From a virus, in the IMG/VR virus record IMGVR_UViG_3300046463_000557, positions 1 through 41,005 of that record: 41,005 nucleotides of DNA; one strand, written 5' to 3'. Positions 32,791 through 39,242 of this stretch are shown here, in pieces. How positions within the stretch are numbered: the first letter of the stretch is position 1; every line of letters begins with the position of its first letter. Made by a program: the position numbers and the translations under genes. The notes beneath the pieces were generated by a model. It saw only the letters and a list, made by a program, of their open reading frames with translations, had not been told where the DNA came from and made no database searches.

Positions 32791-34347
32791 ATGACACGCG
32801 CGACCATTGCATACAACGCGACCACCGCCAAGCTGATCGAGACCGACCGGGCGCTCAAGCTCGAAGTCCAGCGCCTCATCAGCTACAAGGTGGCGGGTGC
32901 AGATAACACCGACGCGTTCAAGCGCGGCGGCTGGGACGGGCGCAGCTCCTTCTTCGACTTCAGGAAAGGCACCTTCCCCGCCGGCTTCGTGCATCTGGTC
33001 ACGGCGGGGCTACGGCGCGCGGGGCATGAAGTGGCTCACGTCACCAAGCCCGCACCTGAGCCGCTTTGTCCAGTGAACCCGAAGATCGACAGCTTCCCGG
33101 ACGATCCCCGCTACGACTATCAGCCCGAAGTGGTCGACCGGCTCGTCAAGCACCGCCAGATCATCGCGCAGGTCGCAACCGGTGGCGGCAAGTCGCGGAT
33201 CGCACGTCTTTGCTTCGCCCGCATCCGGCGCCCCACCCTCTTTCTCACGACGCGCTCGATCCTCATGTATCAGATGAAGGACGCGTTTGAGGAGATGGGC
33301 GTGAAGTGCTCGGTGCTCGGCGACGGTCAGTTCGGGACGGTCACAACCGGTGCCGACGGTGTCGAGCGTCACTCGGTGAAGATGATGAGCGTCGGCATGG
33401 TTCAGACGCTTGTTTCGCGCTTGCAAGAACCGTGTCCAGACGATGACGTCGAGAAGCAGAACGAGCAGACGCGCATCAGGAACAAGACGATCGCGCTCCT
33501 GGAGAAGTTCGAGTTCGTGATCGGTGAGGAAGCCCACGAGGCGGGCGGCAACAGCTACTACGAGATCCTGCGCCACTGCAAGAACGCGCACTACCGGCTC
33601 GCGCTCACGGCCACGCCGTTCATGAAGGACGACGAGGAATCGAACATGCGCCTGATGGCCGCGTTCGGTCCGATCGGCATCAAGATCAGCGAGAAGATGC
33701 TGATCGACCGCGGCATCCTCGCCAAGCCGTGCTTCAAATACGTCCAGTTGCAGCAGAAGCCGCCGAAGCTCTTTCGCGGCACGACCTGGCAGGCTGCCTA
33801 CCGCCTGGGCATCGTAGATAACGCCGAGCGCAACGCTCACATCATCTACGAGGCTCGCCGGGCGGCCGCATTGAAGCAGCCGGTGATGATTCTCGTGCAG
33901 CAGACGCGCCACGGTGAGCTTTTACGGGAGGCACTCACCGCAAAGGGCATCAGCACTGAGTTTCTGCAGGGCGAGAACAAGCCAAAGGAGCGGAAAAGCG
34001 CGCTCACCAGGCTCGGAAACGGTGCGACCCAGGTGCTCATCGGCACCACCATTCTGGACGTCGGTGTGGACGTGCCGGCGGTGGGTCTGGTGATCCTGGC
34101 CGGCGGTGGAAAAGCGGAAGTTGCGCTTCGCCAGCGTATCGGGCGCGGTGCGCGCGCGAAGAAGAAAGGGCCGAACGTGTTTCTGGTGGTCGACTTCGAC
34201 GATCCGTGGAATTCCCACACGAAGGAGCACGCCAAGCAGCGCCGCGCGATCGTGGATGCGACGCCGGGCTTTGCCGAGAACGTGCTGCCGGCGGCTGCCG
34301 ACTTCGATTTCGTCGGACTGGGGCTCGCGACTCGCCGGGCCGCGTGA
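32791..34347 (+). CDS. Superfamily 2 DNA helicase (UvsW-like)
   Basis: 518 residues. An N-terminal domain of about 100 residues (LKLEVQRLISYKVAGADNTD, then GWDGRSSFF) resembles the UvsW/Hef-associated N-domain. Motif I is ATGGGKSR (129-136), motif II EEAH (about 246-249, first residue E not D), motif III LTATPF (about 270-275) and motif VI QRIGRGAR (about 446-453). UvsW-type enzymes unwind recombination intermediates and R-loops. First gene of the short plus-strand operon, starting opposite the ParB-like gene across the divergent dyad promoter. Shine-Dalgarno is weak. Confidence 0.93.
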   Translation: MTRATIAYNATTAKLIETDRALKLEVQRLISYKVAGADNTDAFKRGGWDGRSSFFDFRKGTFPAGFVHLVTAGLRRAGHEVAHVTKPAPEPLCPVNPKIDSFPDDPRYDYQPEVVDRLVKHRQIIAQVATGGGKSRIARLCFARIRRPTLFLTTRSILMYQMKDAFEEMGVKCSVLGDGQFGTVTTGADGVERHSVKMMSVGMVQTLVSRLQEPCPDDDVEKQNEQTRIRNKTIALLEKFEFVIGEEAHEAGGNSYYEILRHCKNAHYRLALTATPFMKDDEESNMRLMAAFGPIGIKISEKMLIDRGILAKPCFKYVQLQQKPPKLFRGTTWQAAYRLGIVDNAERNAHIIYEARRAAALKQPVMILVQQTRHGELLREALTAKGISTEFLQGENKPKERKSALTRLGNGATQVLIGTTILDVGVDVPAVGLVILAGGGKAEVALRQRIGRGARAKKKGPNVFLVVDFDDPWNSHTKEHAKQRRAIVDATPGFAENVLPAAADFDFVGLGLATRRAA

Positions 34348-34363
34348 AACGTGCTAATTTGTC

Positions 34364-34377
34364 AGTCACAACTGACT
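34364..34377 (+). repeat. Dispersed dyad, copy 11, plus-strand orientation
   Basis: AGTCACAACTGACT, one base different from the consensus (central A to C). It is the only intergenic copy in the opposite orientation, and it precedes a plus-strand gene, so orientation follows transcription. Confidence 0.88.
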
Positions 34378-34388
34378 GAGGAACGACC

Positions 34389-34574
34389 ATGAAGCACGCC
34401 CTGACCCTGAACCTCATGATTATCGTCGCGATCCTCGCGGCGATCGTCATTTCCGGTAGTCCGCTGCCGCTTTTCGCACTGTTCATGCTCCGGGAATTCC
34501 CATATGCGCTGATGGTCAATCAGCAGGACGAAGAACCGGACGGGCCGCGTATCGGATTCACCGCCGAGGTGTAG
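34389..34574 (+). CDS. Small membrane protein
   Basis: 61 residues. LNLMIIVAILAAIVISGS and PLPLFALFMLREFPYALMVN give two hydrophobic stretches, with an acidic tail (QQDEEPDGPRIGFTAEV). GAGGAA seven bases upstream of the ATG overlaps the end of dyad copy 11, so a bound protein could block both transcription and, in RNA, ribosome access. No family recognised. Confidence 0.72.
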   Translation: MKHALTLNLMIIVAILAAIVISGSPLPLFALFMLREFPYALMVNQQDEEPDGPRIGFTAEV

Positions 34575-34621
34575 TCGGCACGTGCAGCTTAGGGTTTTCA
34601 CATAAAATGCTGCATCGAACG

Positions 34622-34652
34622 GGCATGATTTTTGTAAGATGAAAATCATGCC
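34622..34652 (+). repeat. 11-bp inverted repeat in the spacer
   Basis: Perfect arms GGCATGATTTT/AAAATCATGCC around a 9-base loop. Followed by TACAAT, a possible -10 box, and then the 89-residue gene. Could be an operator or hairpin regulating the rest of the operon. Confidence 0.6.
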
Positions 34653-34704
34653 TGTCTACAATATGCGTGCGAATGTAAAACACACGTGAAAGGGAGTGTC
34701 GGAA

Positions 34705-34974
34705 ATGGAACAGGACAAGCAGACGCGCTACACCGTTGTCGTCGGCAAGCTCGCGCAGGCACGGCTCGCTTCCATCGCGAAGCAGTTCAAGATCAGCCAG
34801 GGCGCGGTGATGGAGGTCATGATCGAGAACGTGGACGTGCAGGCGCTCGAGGAACAGTTCAGGGCGCGGCGCGAACAGAAGGTCCAGAGCCGCGGCAGCA
34901 AGACCGAGCTGCTGGAGAAGATCAAGAAACTCACGCCCGAGCAGCGGGCGTATCTCGAAAGTCTGGGTAGCTGA
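34705..34974 (+). CDS. Small ribbon-helix-helix-like DNA-binding candidate
   Basis: 89 residues starting MEQDKQTRYTVVVGKLAQAR. The strand RYTVVV is followed by two helices LASIAKQFKISQGAVMEVMI, the layout of ribbon-helix-helix proteins, then a basic coiled coil (FRARREQKVQSRGSKTELLE). ATG at 34705 has AGGGAG eight bases upstream; a GTG at 34696 is poorer. Its stop overlaps the next ATG by one base. Such proteins bind short repeats, so it is a candidate dyad reader, unproven. Confidence 0.78.
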   Translation: MEQDKQTRYTVVVGKLAQARLASIAKQFKISQGAVMEVMIENVDVQALEEQFRARREQKVQSRGSKTELLEKIKKLTPEQRAYLESLGS

Positions 34975-35348
34975 TGCGGGTGCTCGTCTGTGGCGGGCGC
35001 GACTTCGAGGATCAGGACTTCACCGATTGGGCGCTTGATGCGGTTCACGCACGGCGCCCAATCTCGTTGGTGATCGAGGGAGGCGCACGGGGCGGTGATC
35101 GCTGTGCGCGCAAGTGGGCGATCTCCCGCGGCATCCCATACCATACTTTCGAGGCCGACTGGCAGCGTTACCGACTCCGCGCCGGCTTCGTTCGAAACCA
35201 GCAGATGCTCGACGAGGGCCAACCCGACATGACGCTTGCCCTGCCTGGTGGCAGGGGCACCACCGACATGGTGCTGAAGTCACGCGCGGCCGGAGTGAAG
35301 ACGAAGACGCTCTGGAAGCTCCACGAGCAATACCTCGCTACCCGTTGA
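34974..35348 (+). CDS. DUF2493 / SLOG-family protein
   Basis: 124 residues. VLVCGGRDFEDQDFTDWALD and GGARGGDRCARKWAISRGIP then RNQQMLDEGQPDMTLALPGG are the nucleotide-binding Rossmann features of DUF2493 in the SLOG superfamily. Members bind nucleotide-derived ligands; no enzyme activity is established for this subfamily, as far as I know. It ends with an 11-base tail-to-tail overlap with the lipoprotein gene on the other strand. Confidence 0.88.
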   Translation: MRVLVCGGRDFEDQDFTDWALDAVHARRPISLVIEGGARGGDRCARKWAISRGIPYHTFEADWQRYRLRAGFVRNQQMLDEGQPDMTLALPGGRGTTDMVLKSRAAGVKTKTLWKLHEQYLATR

Positions 35349-35790
35349 AGTGCTCATTCAGGAACGGCTTGAAGTGGTTCTGCACGTCCGTGATGCGGTT
35401 AAAGCACGGCCAGTAAGCCGGACCCTGCCCGCCCTGCGAGGACGCATACATGCCCCGACAGACGCCTTCGAGCGTGATCGTCGCCCCTGCCCCGCTATCG
35501 ACGTAGGTCGCCCGGAACGTCGCCTGTCCTGTGTGAACCGGCAGATAGGTCTCGACTGCGGTGTCGTCCGCGCGGCGCACCCGCATATCGGAGTTCTGCT
35601 CGACAAAGACCTTGGTCAGGCGCCACACCTTCGCACACGCGGCTGCATCGGTGCAGGTGACGGTGGCTCGTTCCTGGATGGTGGTCAGCGCGCTCTCGGC
35701 GTCGAAGAAGTTCTTTTCGTTTTGCGCCTGCTCGGCCGGCGACACGCAGCCGGTGAGTGCGAGCGCAGCGATGGCGATGGTCTTTTTCAT
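35338..35790 (-). CDS. Putative lipoprotein
   Basis: 150 residues. N-terminus MKKTIAIAALALTGCVSPAE is a signal sequence with lipobox LTGC (Cys15). The mature part is soluble, with cysteines CTDAAACAK and QNEKNFFDAESALTTIQERA, and ends in KPFLNEHFNG. Exposure in the periplasm or outer membrane is inferred. Phage lipoproteins may block superinfection, but no family was recognised. A perfect TATAAT lies 33 bases upstream of the ATG and GGGGGAG before it, so it has its own promoter. Confidence 0.83.
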   Translation of the reverse strand: MKKTIAIAALALTGCVSPAEQAQNEKNFFDAESALTTIQERATVTCTDAAACAKVWRLTKVFVEQNSDMRVRRADDTAVETYLPVHTGQATFRATYVDSGAGATITLEGVCRGMYASSQGGQGPAYWPCFNRITDVQNHFKPFLNEHFNG

Positions 35791-35822
35791 GGTGTCGTTC
35801 TCCCCCGTTTTTGAACGGTCGG

Positions 35823-35828
35823 ATTATA
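35823..35828 (-). promoter_or_regulatory. Perfect TATAAT -10 box of the lipoprotein gene
   Basis: TATAAT on the minus strand, about 33 bases upstream of the lipoprotein ATG. The -35 region is poor (CCATTT at a 16-base spacing). No dyad is present here. Confidence 0.5.
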
Positions 35829-36102
35829 GACAGCCAAGGCGCCGAAATGGGCGAAGTGTAAGGATTGCCCCACACCCTACCCACCTACCCAGGGTGGCGT
35901 GTGTCCGGTGGCAACGAAATCCGTATCGACGAGCGGTGCGGCGTGCGGAGGGGTGGAACTATAAGGAGCCGCGATCCTGGTCGGCCTGGATCTGTAAGGA
36001 AGCGTGTTTGGGGGACTGGATTGATGAAGGGAGGGCCATGGCGACGCTCGGAAATCTCTAGGACTTCGACTCCCGCGTCGGACAAGGATGATTCGCGTCC
36101 TG
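35829..36102. other. Non-coding stretch between lipoprotein and small peptide gene
   Basis: No convincing gene. It contains C-rich runs (CACCCTACCCACCTACCC) and, at 36081-36104, a short imperfect inverted repeat. Small ORFs on both strands lack ribosome binding sites and sensible composition. Confidence 0.5.
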
Positions 36103-36267
36103 TCAGCCCTTCTGCGTGCGCATGACCGCGTTGTGTGTCGTGCGGTTTGCAATGCGTTTGCAGTCACGCGAAACCGCTTGCAACGCGCTATCGTGCACGT
36201 ATGAATACAGACATAGCAAACCGCAAGCAATCAGAAGCAGAGACACAATCAGCAGAAGATGCAGCAT
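36103..36267 (-). CDS. 54-residue lipoprotein-like peptide
   Basis: MLHLLLIVSLLLIACGLLCL, then YSYVHDSALQAVSRDCKRIA and a basic tail NRTTHNAVMRTQKG. GAGGGGG lies close upstream of the ATG. LLIAC fits a lipobox, or the hydrophobic stretch is a membrane anchor. It uses A/T-ending codons like the next upstream gene, unlike the rest of the window. It lies just downstream of parS and dyad copy 12, so it may be read with the 254-residue gene. Confidence 0.65.
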   Translation of the reverse strand: MLHLLLIVSLLLIACGLLCLYSYVHDSALQAVSRDCKRIANRTTHNAVMRTQKG

Positions 36268-36286
36268 ACAACCCCCTCATTAGAGA

Positions 36287-36312
36287 CTGAGTGTTTCACG
36301 TGAAACACTCAG
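36287..36312. promoter_or_regulatory. parS-like palindrome (exact TGTTTCACGTGAAACA core)
   Basis: The 16-bp core at 36292-36307 is identical to the canonical bacterial parS consensus bound by chromosomal ParB. It sits inside a perfect 26-bp palindrome. Its right arm runs into dyad copy 12 and is followed by TTTT, so a terminator role on the plus strand is also possible. Confidence 0.8.
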
Positions 36313-36320
36313 TTTTGACT
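36307..36320 (-). repeat. Dispersed dyad, copy 12 (one mismatch)
   Basis: ACTCAGTTTTGACT. It overlaps the right arm of the parS palindrome and lies 6 bases after the stop of the 254-residue gene. Confidence 0.85.
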
Positions 36321-36326
36321 GTTACG

Positions 36327-37091
36327 TTATGCAGTAAACAGCGCTTCTACTTTCTTTGCAGCGTTCGATTCAGTCAGCGTGATTGAGTCGTCTTTGCGAC
36401 CTTTTACGACGTTGCAAATGTTCATGAAACGCAGCATCTGACGCGTGCTAGATGCTTGCGTGCTTGCGGTTGACGGTTCGCACATCTTGAACGAGCGCAC
36501 CGCTTCGGTTTGCATGTCTTCGCTAAACACGACTTTGTTAGACAGCGAGATTTGCGAACCGCGATTGCTCAATGCTTGCAACTTAATCAGATTACGCAGA
36601 ATCGCAACGGTGTAACCGTCAAACACTGACGTCATACCGCAAGCGAGCGCGAAAACCGCTTTGCGGATTTTTTGCGCTGCGTAGATAGCGATATAGTCAT
36701 GTGCACGTGCATCGCTAATCGCGTATTGCTTTGCGAGCGTTTCAAAGTCTACTTCTAATTCAATGCACCGCTCGATAGCGATCAGCGCATTACGACCGCT
36801 CAACGCGCTAAGCTCTGCGTTCATGTTCTTTTTGAAGTTGTCAGACGGTGCGTTAGCAATGCGCGACTTGATCGAATCGAGCAAAAGCGTTTGCATGCGC
36901 ACCGCTTTAGCTGCGTTCGCTTCTGCGTTCGTTTCAGCTTGAACCGGTGCAGCGCTTTCAATCGTTGTTTCGACCGCGAGCGCTTCAACCGTTTGCGCTT
37001 CAACTTGCGTCAGTGCGTCAGCTTGAACCGGTGCAGCGTTCTTGCGGTTGCGCTTTGCTTTCGGTGCGACTGCGTTTGCTTGTGCGTTCAT
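36327..37091 (-). CDS. 254-residue protein of unknown function with atypical codon use
   Basis: An N-terminal Ala/Glu/Gln-rich, probably disordered part (about 1-65, with the repeat APVQA/AAPVQAE) precedes a helical domain with FETLAKQYAISDARAHDYIA, possibly helix-turn-helix, and LACGMTSVFDGYTVAILRNL. Glutamine is mostly CAA, alanine often GCA or GCT, and GC content is lower than in neighbours. No Shine-Dalgarno; a weak -10 box lies only 8 bases before the ATG, suggesting a leaderless message like the portal gene. Position next to parS raises a DNA-binding role, but I do not recognise the family. Confidence 0.8.
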   Translation of the reverse strand: MNAQANAVAPKAKRNRKNAAPVQADALTQVEAQTVEALAVETTIESAAPVQAETNAEANAAKAVRMQTLLLDSIKSRIANAPSDNFKKNMNAELSALSGRNALIAIERCIELEVDFETLAKQYAISDARAHDYIAIYAAQKIRKAVFALACGMTSVFDGYTVAILRNLIKLQALSNRGSQISLSNKVVFSEDMQTEAVRSFKMCEPSTASTQASSTRQMLRFMNICNVVKGRKDDSITLTESNAAKKVEALFTA

Positions 37092-37099
37092 TTTGTAGA

Positions 37100-37128
37100 C
37101 TCGTATGTGTGTTGTGTTTCACGGTCAA
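37100..37128 (-). promoter_or_regulatory. Promoter candidate of the 254-residue gene
   Basis: TTGACC, 17 bases, then TACGAG (weak). The dyad (copy 13) ends two bases upstream of the -35 box. -10 box to ATG is 8 bases, as at the portal gene. Confidence 0.45.
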
Positions 37129-37130
37129 AC

Positions 37131-37144
37131 AGTCAGTTTTGACT
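37131..37144 (-). repeat. Dispersed dyad, copy 13
   Basis: Exact 14-mer, just upstream of a -35-like box. Confidence 0.9.
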
Positions 37145-37150
37145 GCTTGT

Positions 37151-37172
37151 CTCGCTGCAACGTTGCAGCGAG
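37151..37172. repeat. Perfect 22-bp palindrome
   Basis: Begins CTCGCTGCAA and is symmetric about AACGTT. It lies 6 bases beyond dyad copy 13. No U tract follows, so an operator is more likely than a terminator. Confidence 0.7.
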
Positions 37173-37300
37173 TAACGACAGTATGACGACCGGGTCAGCA
37201 ACGTGCAACAACTTTTTACACGTATTTTAAAAAACGTGCGTTTGTTGTTTTCATGCAAAACCGCTTGCAGGGAGGCATAGGTGGGTGTAGACGCGAAGGC

Positions 37301-37387
37301 TGGATGAGGACGCTCCTTGTCCTAGGCGGTGGATGAGGGCGATTCGCATCCAAGGGCGTGGATGAGGACGCTCCTCACTCGCAGCCT
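37301..37387. repeat. Three 29-bp iterons
   Basis: Units begin TGGATGAGG at 37301, 37330 and 37359, an exact 29-base period. Units 1 and 3 share TGGATGAGGACGCTCCT; unit 2 is diverged (TGGATGAGGGCGATTCGC). Confidence 0.75.
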
Positions 37388-37420
37388 GAGCCGGCCTAGG
37401 CCACCACCCTAGGCGATCGG

Positions 37421-37490
37421 CCTAGGCGCTTTCCATGGAACTGCCTTAAAAGTTCCAAAACGGTGTCGGCGGCCTCTCCCGTCCGACACC
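37421..37490. repeat. Composite repeat, unit A
   Basis: CCTAGG at 37421, then GGTGTCGGC 41 bases later, then CCCGT. Here GGTGTCGG pairs with CCGACACC (37483-37490), an 8-bp hairpin that on the minus strand is followed by GTTTTGG and may terminate the small-gene operon ending at 37508. Confidence 0.7.
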
Positions 37491-37507
37491 CTCACTGCTG
37501 CCCTGCG

Positions 37508-37702
37508 TCAATACGCCTCCATCACACCCAGGCGGCCGTTCGTGCGGATCTGCGCGCGCAGGTGACGGATCTCGGCCTCCTCCTGCTGCATCTCCAGCCA
37601 GTCGATCAACTGGTGCGGGCGCATGGCCTTGTATTGCGTGGCCGACGGGTCAGCGGCTTCGGTGCGGGTTTCGACAGGGCGCAGGTTCATGGTGGTTTTC
37701 AT
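37508..37702 (-). CDS. Small hypothetical protein
   Basis: 64 residues starting MKTTMNLRPVETRTEAADPS. The C-terminal half is a charged helix (LIDWLEMQQEEAEIRHLRAQ) that could form a coiled coil. Dyad copy 14 ends three bases before the ATG, leaving no normal ribosome binding site. The second ATG at 37690 is not better. Last gene of the small-gene block; a hairpin follows. No family recognised. Confidence 0.7.
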   Translation of the reverse strand: MKTTMNLRPVETRTEAADPSATQYKAMRPHQLIDWLEMQQEEAEIRHLRAQIRTNGRLGVMEAY

Positions 37703-37705
37703 GGT

Positions 37706-37719
37706 GTTCAGTTTTGACT
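37706..37719 (-). repeat. Dispersed dyad, copy 14 (two mismatches)
   Basis: GTTCAGTTTTGACT, three bases upstream of the 64-residue gene start. Confidence 0.75.
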
Positions 37720-37735
37720 GTTGTGGGTGAGATGG

Positions 37736-37876
37736 TTAAAAACGGGTTGCCATGCGGTAGATGCCGCTGGCGGTCTTATAGGCTTCACGGGGCGTTGCAC
37801 CGGAGCGGCGTGCTCCGAGATACGCGTCGCGCTCGATGGGGCGCAGAGCCCGGAAGGCGTGAGCCAGGGCGCTCAT
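37736..37876 (-). CDS. Small basic helical protein
   Basis: 46 residues: MSALAHAFRALRPIERDAYL then GARRSGATPREAYKTASGIY. It is basic with possible DNA- or RNA-binding helices. Its ATG overlaps the stop of the membrane peptide gene (ATGA), so it is coupled. It is hidden inside a longer out-of-character frame. No family recognised. Confidence 0.65.
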   Translation of the reverse strand: MSALAHAFRALRPIERDAYLGARRSGATPREAYKTASGIYRMATRF

Positions 37877-38022
37877 GCGTGCTCTCCCGGTGCATCGCCC
37901 TGCAGACGCTTGATGACCCAGAGATAGCCGTCGATGGCCTTGATCCAGACGAACGCAATCGCGGTGCCGGTGAGGCCGAGCAGGACGATTGCGCAGATCC
38001 ATTGAAGAAGTTCGGAGTTCAC
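37873..38022 (-). CDS. Small single-pass membrane peptide
   Basis: 49 residues from a GTG at 38022 with AAGGAG upstream. VNSELLQWICAIVLLGLTGT then AIAFVWIKAIDGYLWVIKRL makes one long hydrophobic helix with an aromatic/basic end. GTGA overlap upstream and ATGA overlap downstream place it firmly in the operon. Role unknown. Confidence 0.75.
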   Translation of the reverse strand: MNSELLQWICAIVLLGLTGTAIAFVWIKAIDGYLWVIKRLQGDAPGEHA

Positions 38023-38219
38023 AGGCCGCGCTCCTTTGCTGCTGCGTCCGCGCACTTCCACGCGCTGTCTTCCGAGTAGCTCGGCTCAAAGTCCTGAAAG
38101 CTACCGTCTGCGTGCATCCAGCGGTATTGCCCGGTGAAGTCCGAGCCCCATACCGCGCCCATGTCTTCGATCTCGAAACCGGCTGCGAGGATCTGCTCTT
38201 TGCGCTCTTGCGTAATCAT
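38019..38219 (-). CDS. Small hypothetical protein
   Basis: 66 residues: MITQERKEQILAAGFEIEDM, then FTGQYRWMHADGSFQDFEPS and SEDSAWKCADAAAKERGL. Mixed alpha/beta, soluble. The layout W-x-H-x-DG then AW-x-x-A is seen in small phage proteins but has no function that I know. The upstream spacer carries leader element A; no Shine-Dalgarno is visible before the ATG. Confidence 0.75.
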   Translation of the reverse strand: MITQERKEQILAAGFEIEDMGAVWGSDFTGQYRWMHADGSFQDFEPSYSEDSAWKCADAAAKERGL

Positions 38220-38287
38220 GATGTGTCTGCTTCGTTGTTGTGTGAGTAGTCATTGTCTCGACTGCTCACAGGAGATGTGGTGGGTAG
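38220..38287 (-). ncRNA. Structured leader element A
   Basis: 68 bases between two genes. On the minus strand: CCCACCACAT, then a stem GTGAGCAGTC/GACTACTCAC (9 of 10 pairs), then ACAACAAC and the ATG. It matches element B at 38633-38699 in order and flanks, while the inner stem differs but still pairs. Confidence 0.6.
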
Positions 38288-38632
38288 TTAGTCGGCGATC
38301 AGCATCGGCAGGCTGGTGACGCACTCGGGGTCGCTCTCGAGGGCGAACGCGTCGGCGAGCGGCACACCGGGATGCTGGAATGCGTTGAGGGTTGCGCTCA
38401 CGCATGCCTCGAGGTGCTGGGCGTCGCGGTAGTGTCTGCACACGACCGGGTCAAATGACTCGGCTGTAACGACGTTTCCCGCGAGCGAGAGCTTTCCAAT
38501 CCGGGTGCCCAGATCAGTCTTTACGACGAGCACATGGGCACCGCAGGCACGCTGGTGCAGGCGATACAGACGGGTGTGGTGCTTGCGGTAGGTGGCTGCG
38601 TGCGCGTCGCGCTGGGCGGGAGTGAGGTTCAT
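38288..38632 (-). CDS. Hypothetical protein, 114 residues
   Basis: MNLTPAQRDAHAATYRKHHT, then RLYRLHQRACGAHVLVVKTD and a helical C-terminal half (DAQHLEACVSATLNAFQHPG) ending SLPMLIAD. His/Cys-rich (six His in the first 45 residues with Cys30), so metal binding is possible but unproven. No Shine-Dalgarno before the ATG; leader element B precedes it. No family recognised. Confidence 0.72.
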   Translation of the reverse strand: MNLTPAQRDAHAATYRKHHTRLYRLHQRACGAHVLVVKTDLGTRIGKLSLAGNVVTAESFDPVVCRHYRDAQHLEACVSATLNAFQHPGVPLADAFALESDPECVTSLPMLIAD

Positions 38633-38699
38633 GTCGTGTGCTGCAGTTGTTGAGTGAGATTGCAGTGTCGCAATCTCACGCAGGGTATGTGGTGGGTGT
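38633..38699 (-). ncRNA. Structured leader element B
   Basis: 67 bases. On the minus strand: CCCACCACAT, then a perfect stem GTGAGATTGC/GCAATCTCAC, then CAACAAC and the ATG. Conserved partner of element A. Confidence 0.62.
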
Positions 38700-38969
38700 T
38701 TAGTCGTCGATCTCGAGGGTCAGGCCGACAAGCGTCTCCGGGTTCAGCACACGATCGGAGCGGGTGTTCTCGTCGCTCATGGCGAGATGCAGGACGTCGA
38801 TCATGTCGGGCGTGAACGTCTCGATCTCGCGCAGCGTGCCCTGACCGATCCGGTTCAGATCGTCCTGCGACACGACGCGCAGCATGAAATCGTCGCCCTG
38901 ATCGAAACGCACGATATACATGCGCTCGCGTTCGCTGTAGGAGTCGATGTGTGCTTGGATGTGGCTCAT
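38700..38969 (-). CDS. Hypothetical protein, 89 residues
   Basis: Starts MSHIQAHIDSYSERERMYIV, continuing RFDQGDDFMLRVVSQDDLNR, and ends acidic (LVGLTLEIDD). A beta-alpha arrangement with IETFTPDMIDVLHLAMSDEN. The ATG at 38969 has a moderate GAGAG upstream; an earlier ATG at 39011 lies at the dyad and is less likely. First gene of the small-gene operon, driven from the spacer with dyad copy 15. Confidence 0.75.
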   Translation of the reverse strand: MSHIQAHIDSYSERERMYIVRFDQGDDFMLRVVSQDDLNRIGQGTLREIETFTPDMIDVLHLAMSDENTRSDRVLNPETLVGLTLEIDD

Positions 38970-39012
38970 TGCGTTTCTCTCGGTTGCGTCGCACGTCGCG
39001 ACAAACATCATT

Positions 39013-39026
39013 ATTCAGTTTTGACT
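39013..39026 (-). repeat. Dispersed dyad, copy 15 (one mismatch)
   Basis: ATTCAGTTTTGACT, upstream of the small-gene operon. Confidence 0.85.
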
Positions 39027-39166
39027 GTGGCTTTATGCTGGGAATCGTCACTTCCGCAGCGGTTTCCTCTCCTCTCCCTCGGCACCGCCTAGGCTTTTCT
39101 CCTAGGCCACCCAGGCAACCGGAGTGGATTCTTCCACCGGCCTAGGTGATACCCCAAGGGGCACGG

Positions 39167-39233
39167 CCTAGGGCACTTCCCGAGCCGCCCTTGGAAACTC
39201 CATAAGGGTGTCGGCCGCGGCTCCCGTTCCCAC
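39167..39233. repeat. Composite repeat, unit B
   Basis: CCTAGG, then GGTGTCGGC 40 bases later, then CCCGTTCCCAC. Confidence 0.7.
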
Positions 39234-39242
39234 GGGGCTATC

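Larger units (their letters stand above)
37173..37507. other. Non-coding repeat region 1
   Basis: No gene. From 37173 to 37300 AT-richer sequence. Then three 29-bp iterons (37301-37387), four CCTAGG sites (37321, 37395, 37408, 37421), composite repeat unit A (37421-37490) and a hairpin. An origin, packaging or regulatory role is possible; none is proven. Confidence 0.6.

Noticed and set aside
35865-36125. Small ORFs on both strands in the lipoprotein-peptide spacer
   Set aside because: Arg/Pro-rich, no ribosome binding site, no neighbour overlap.
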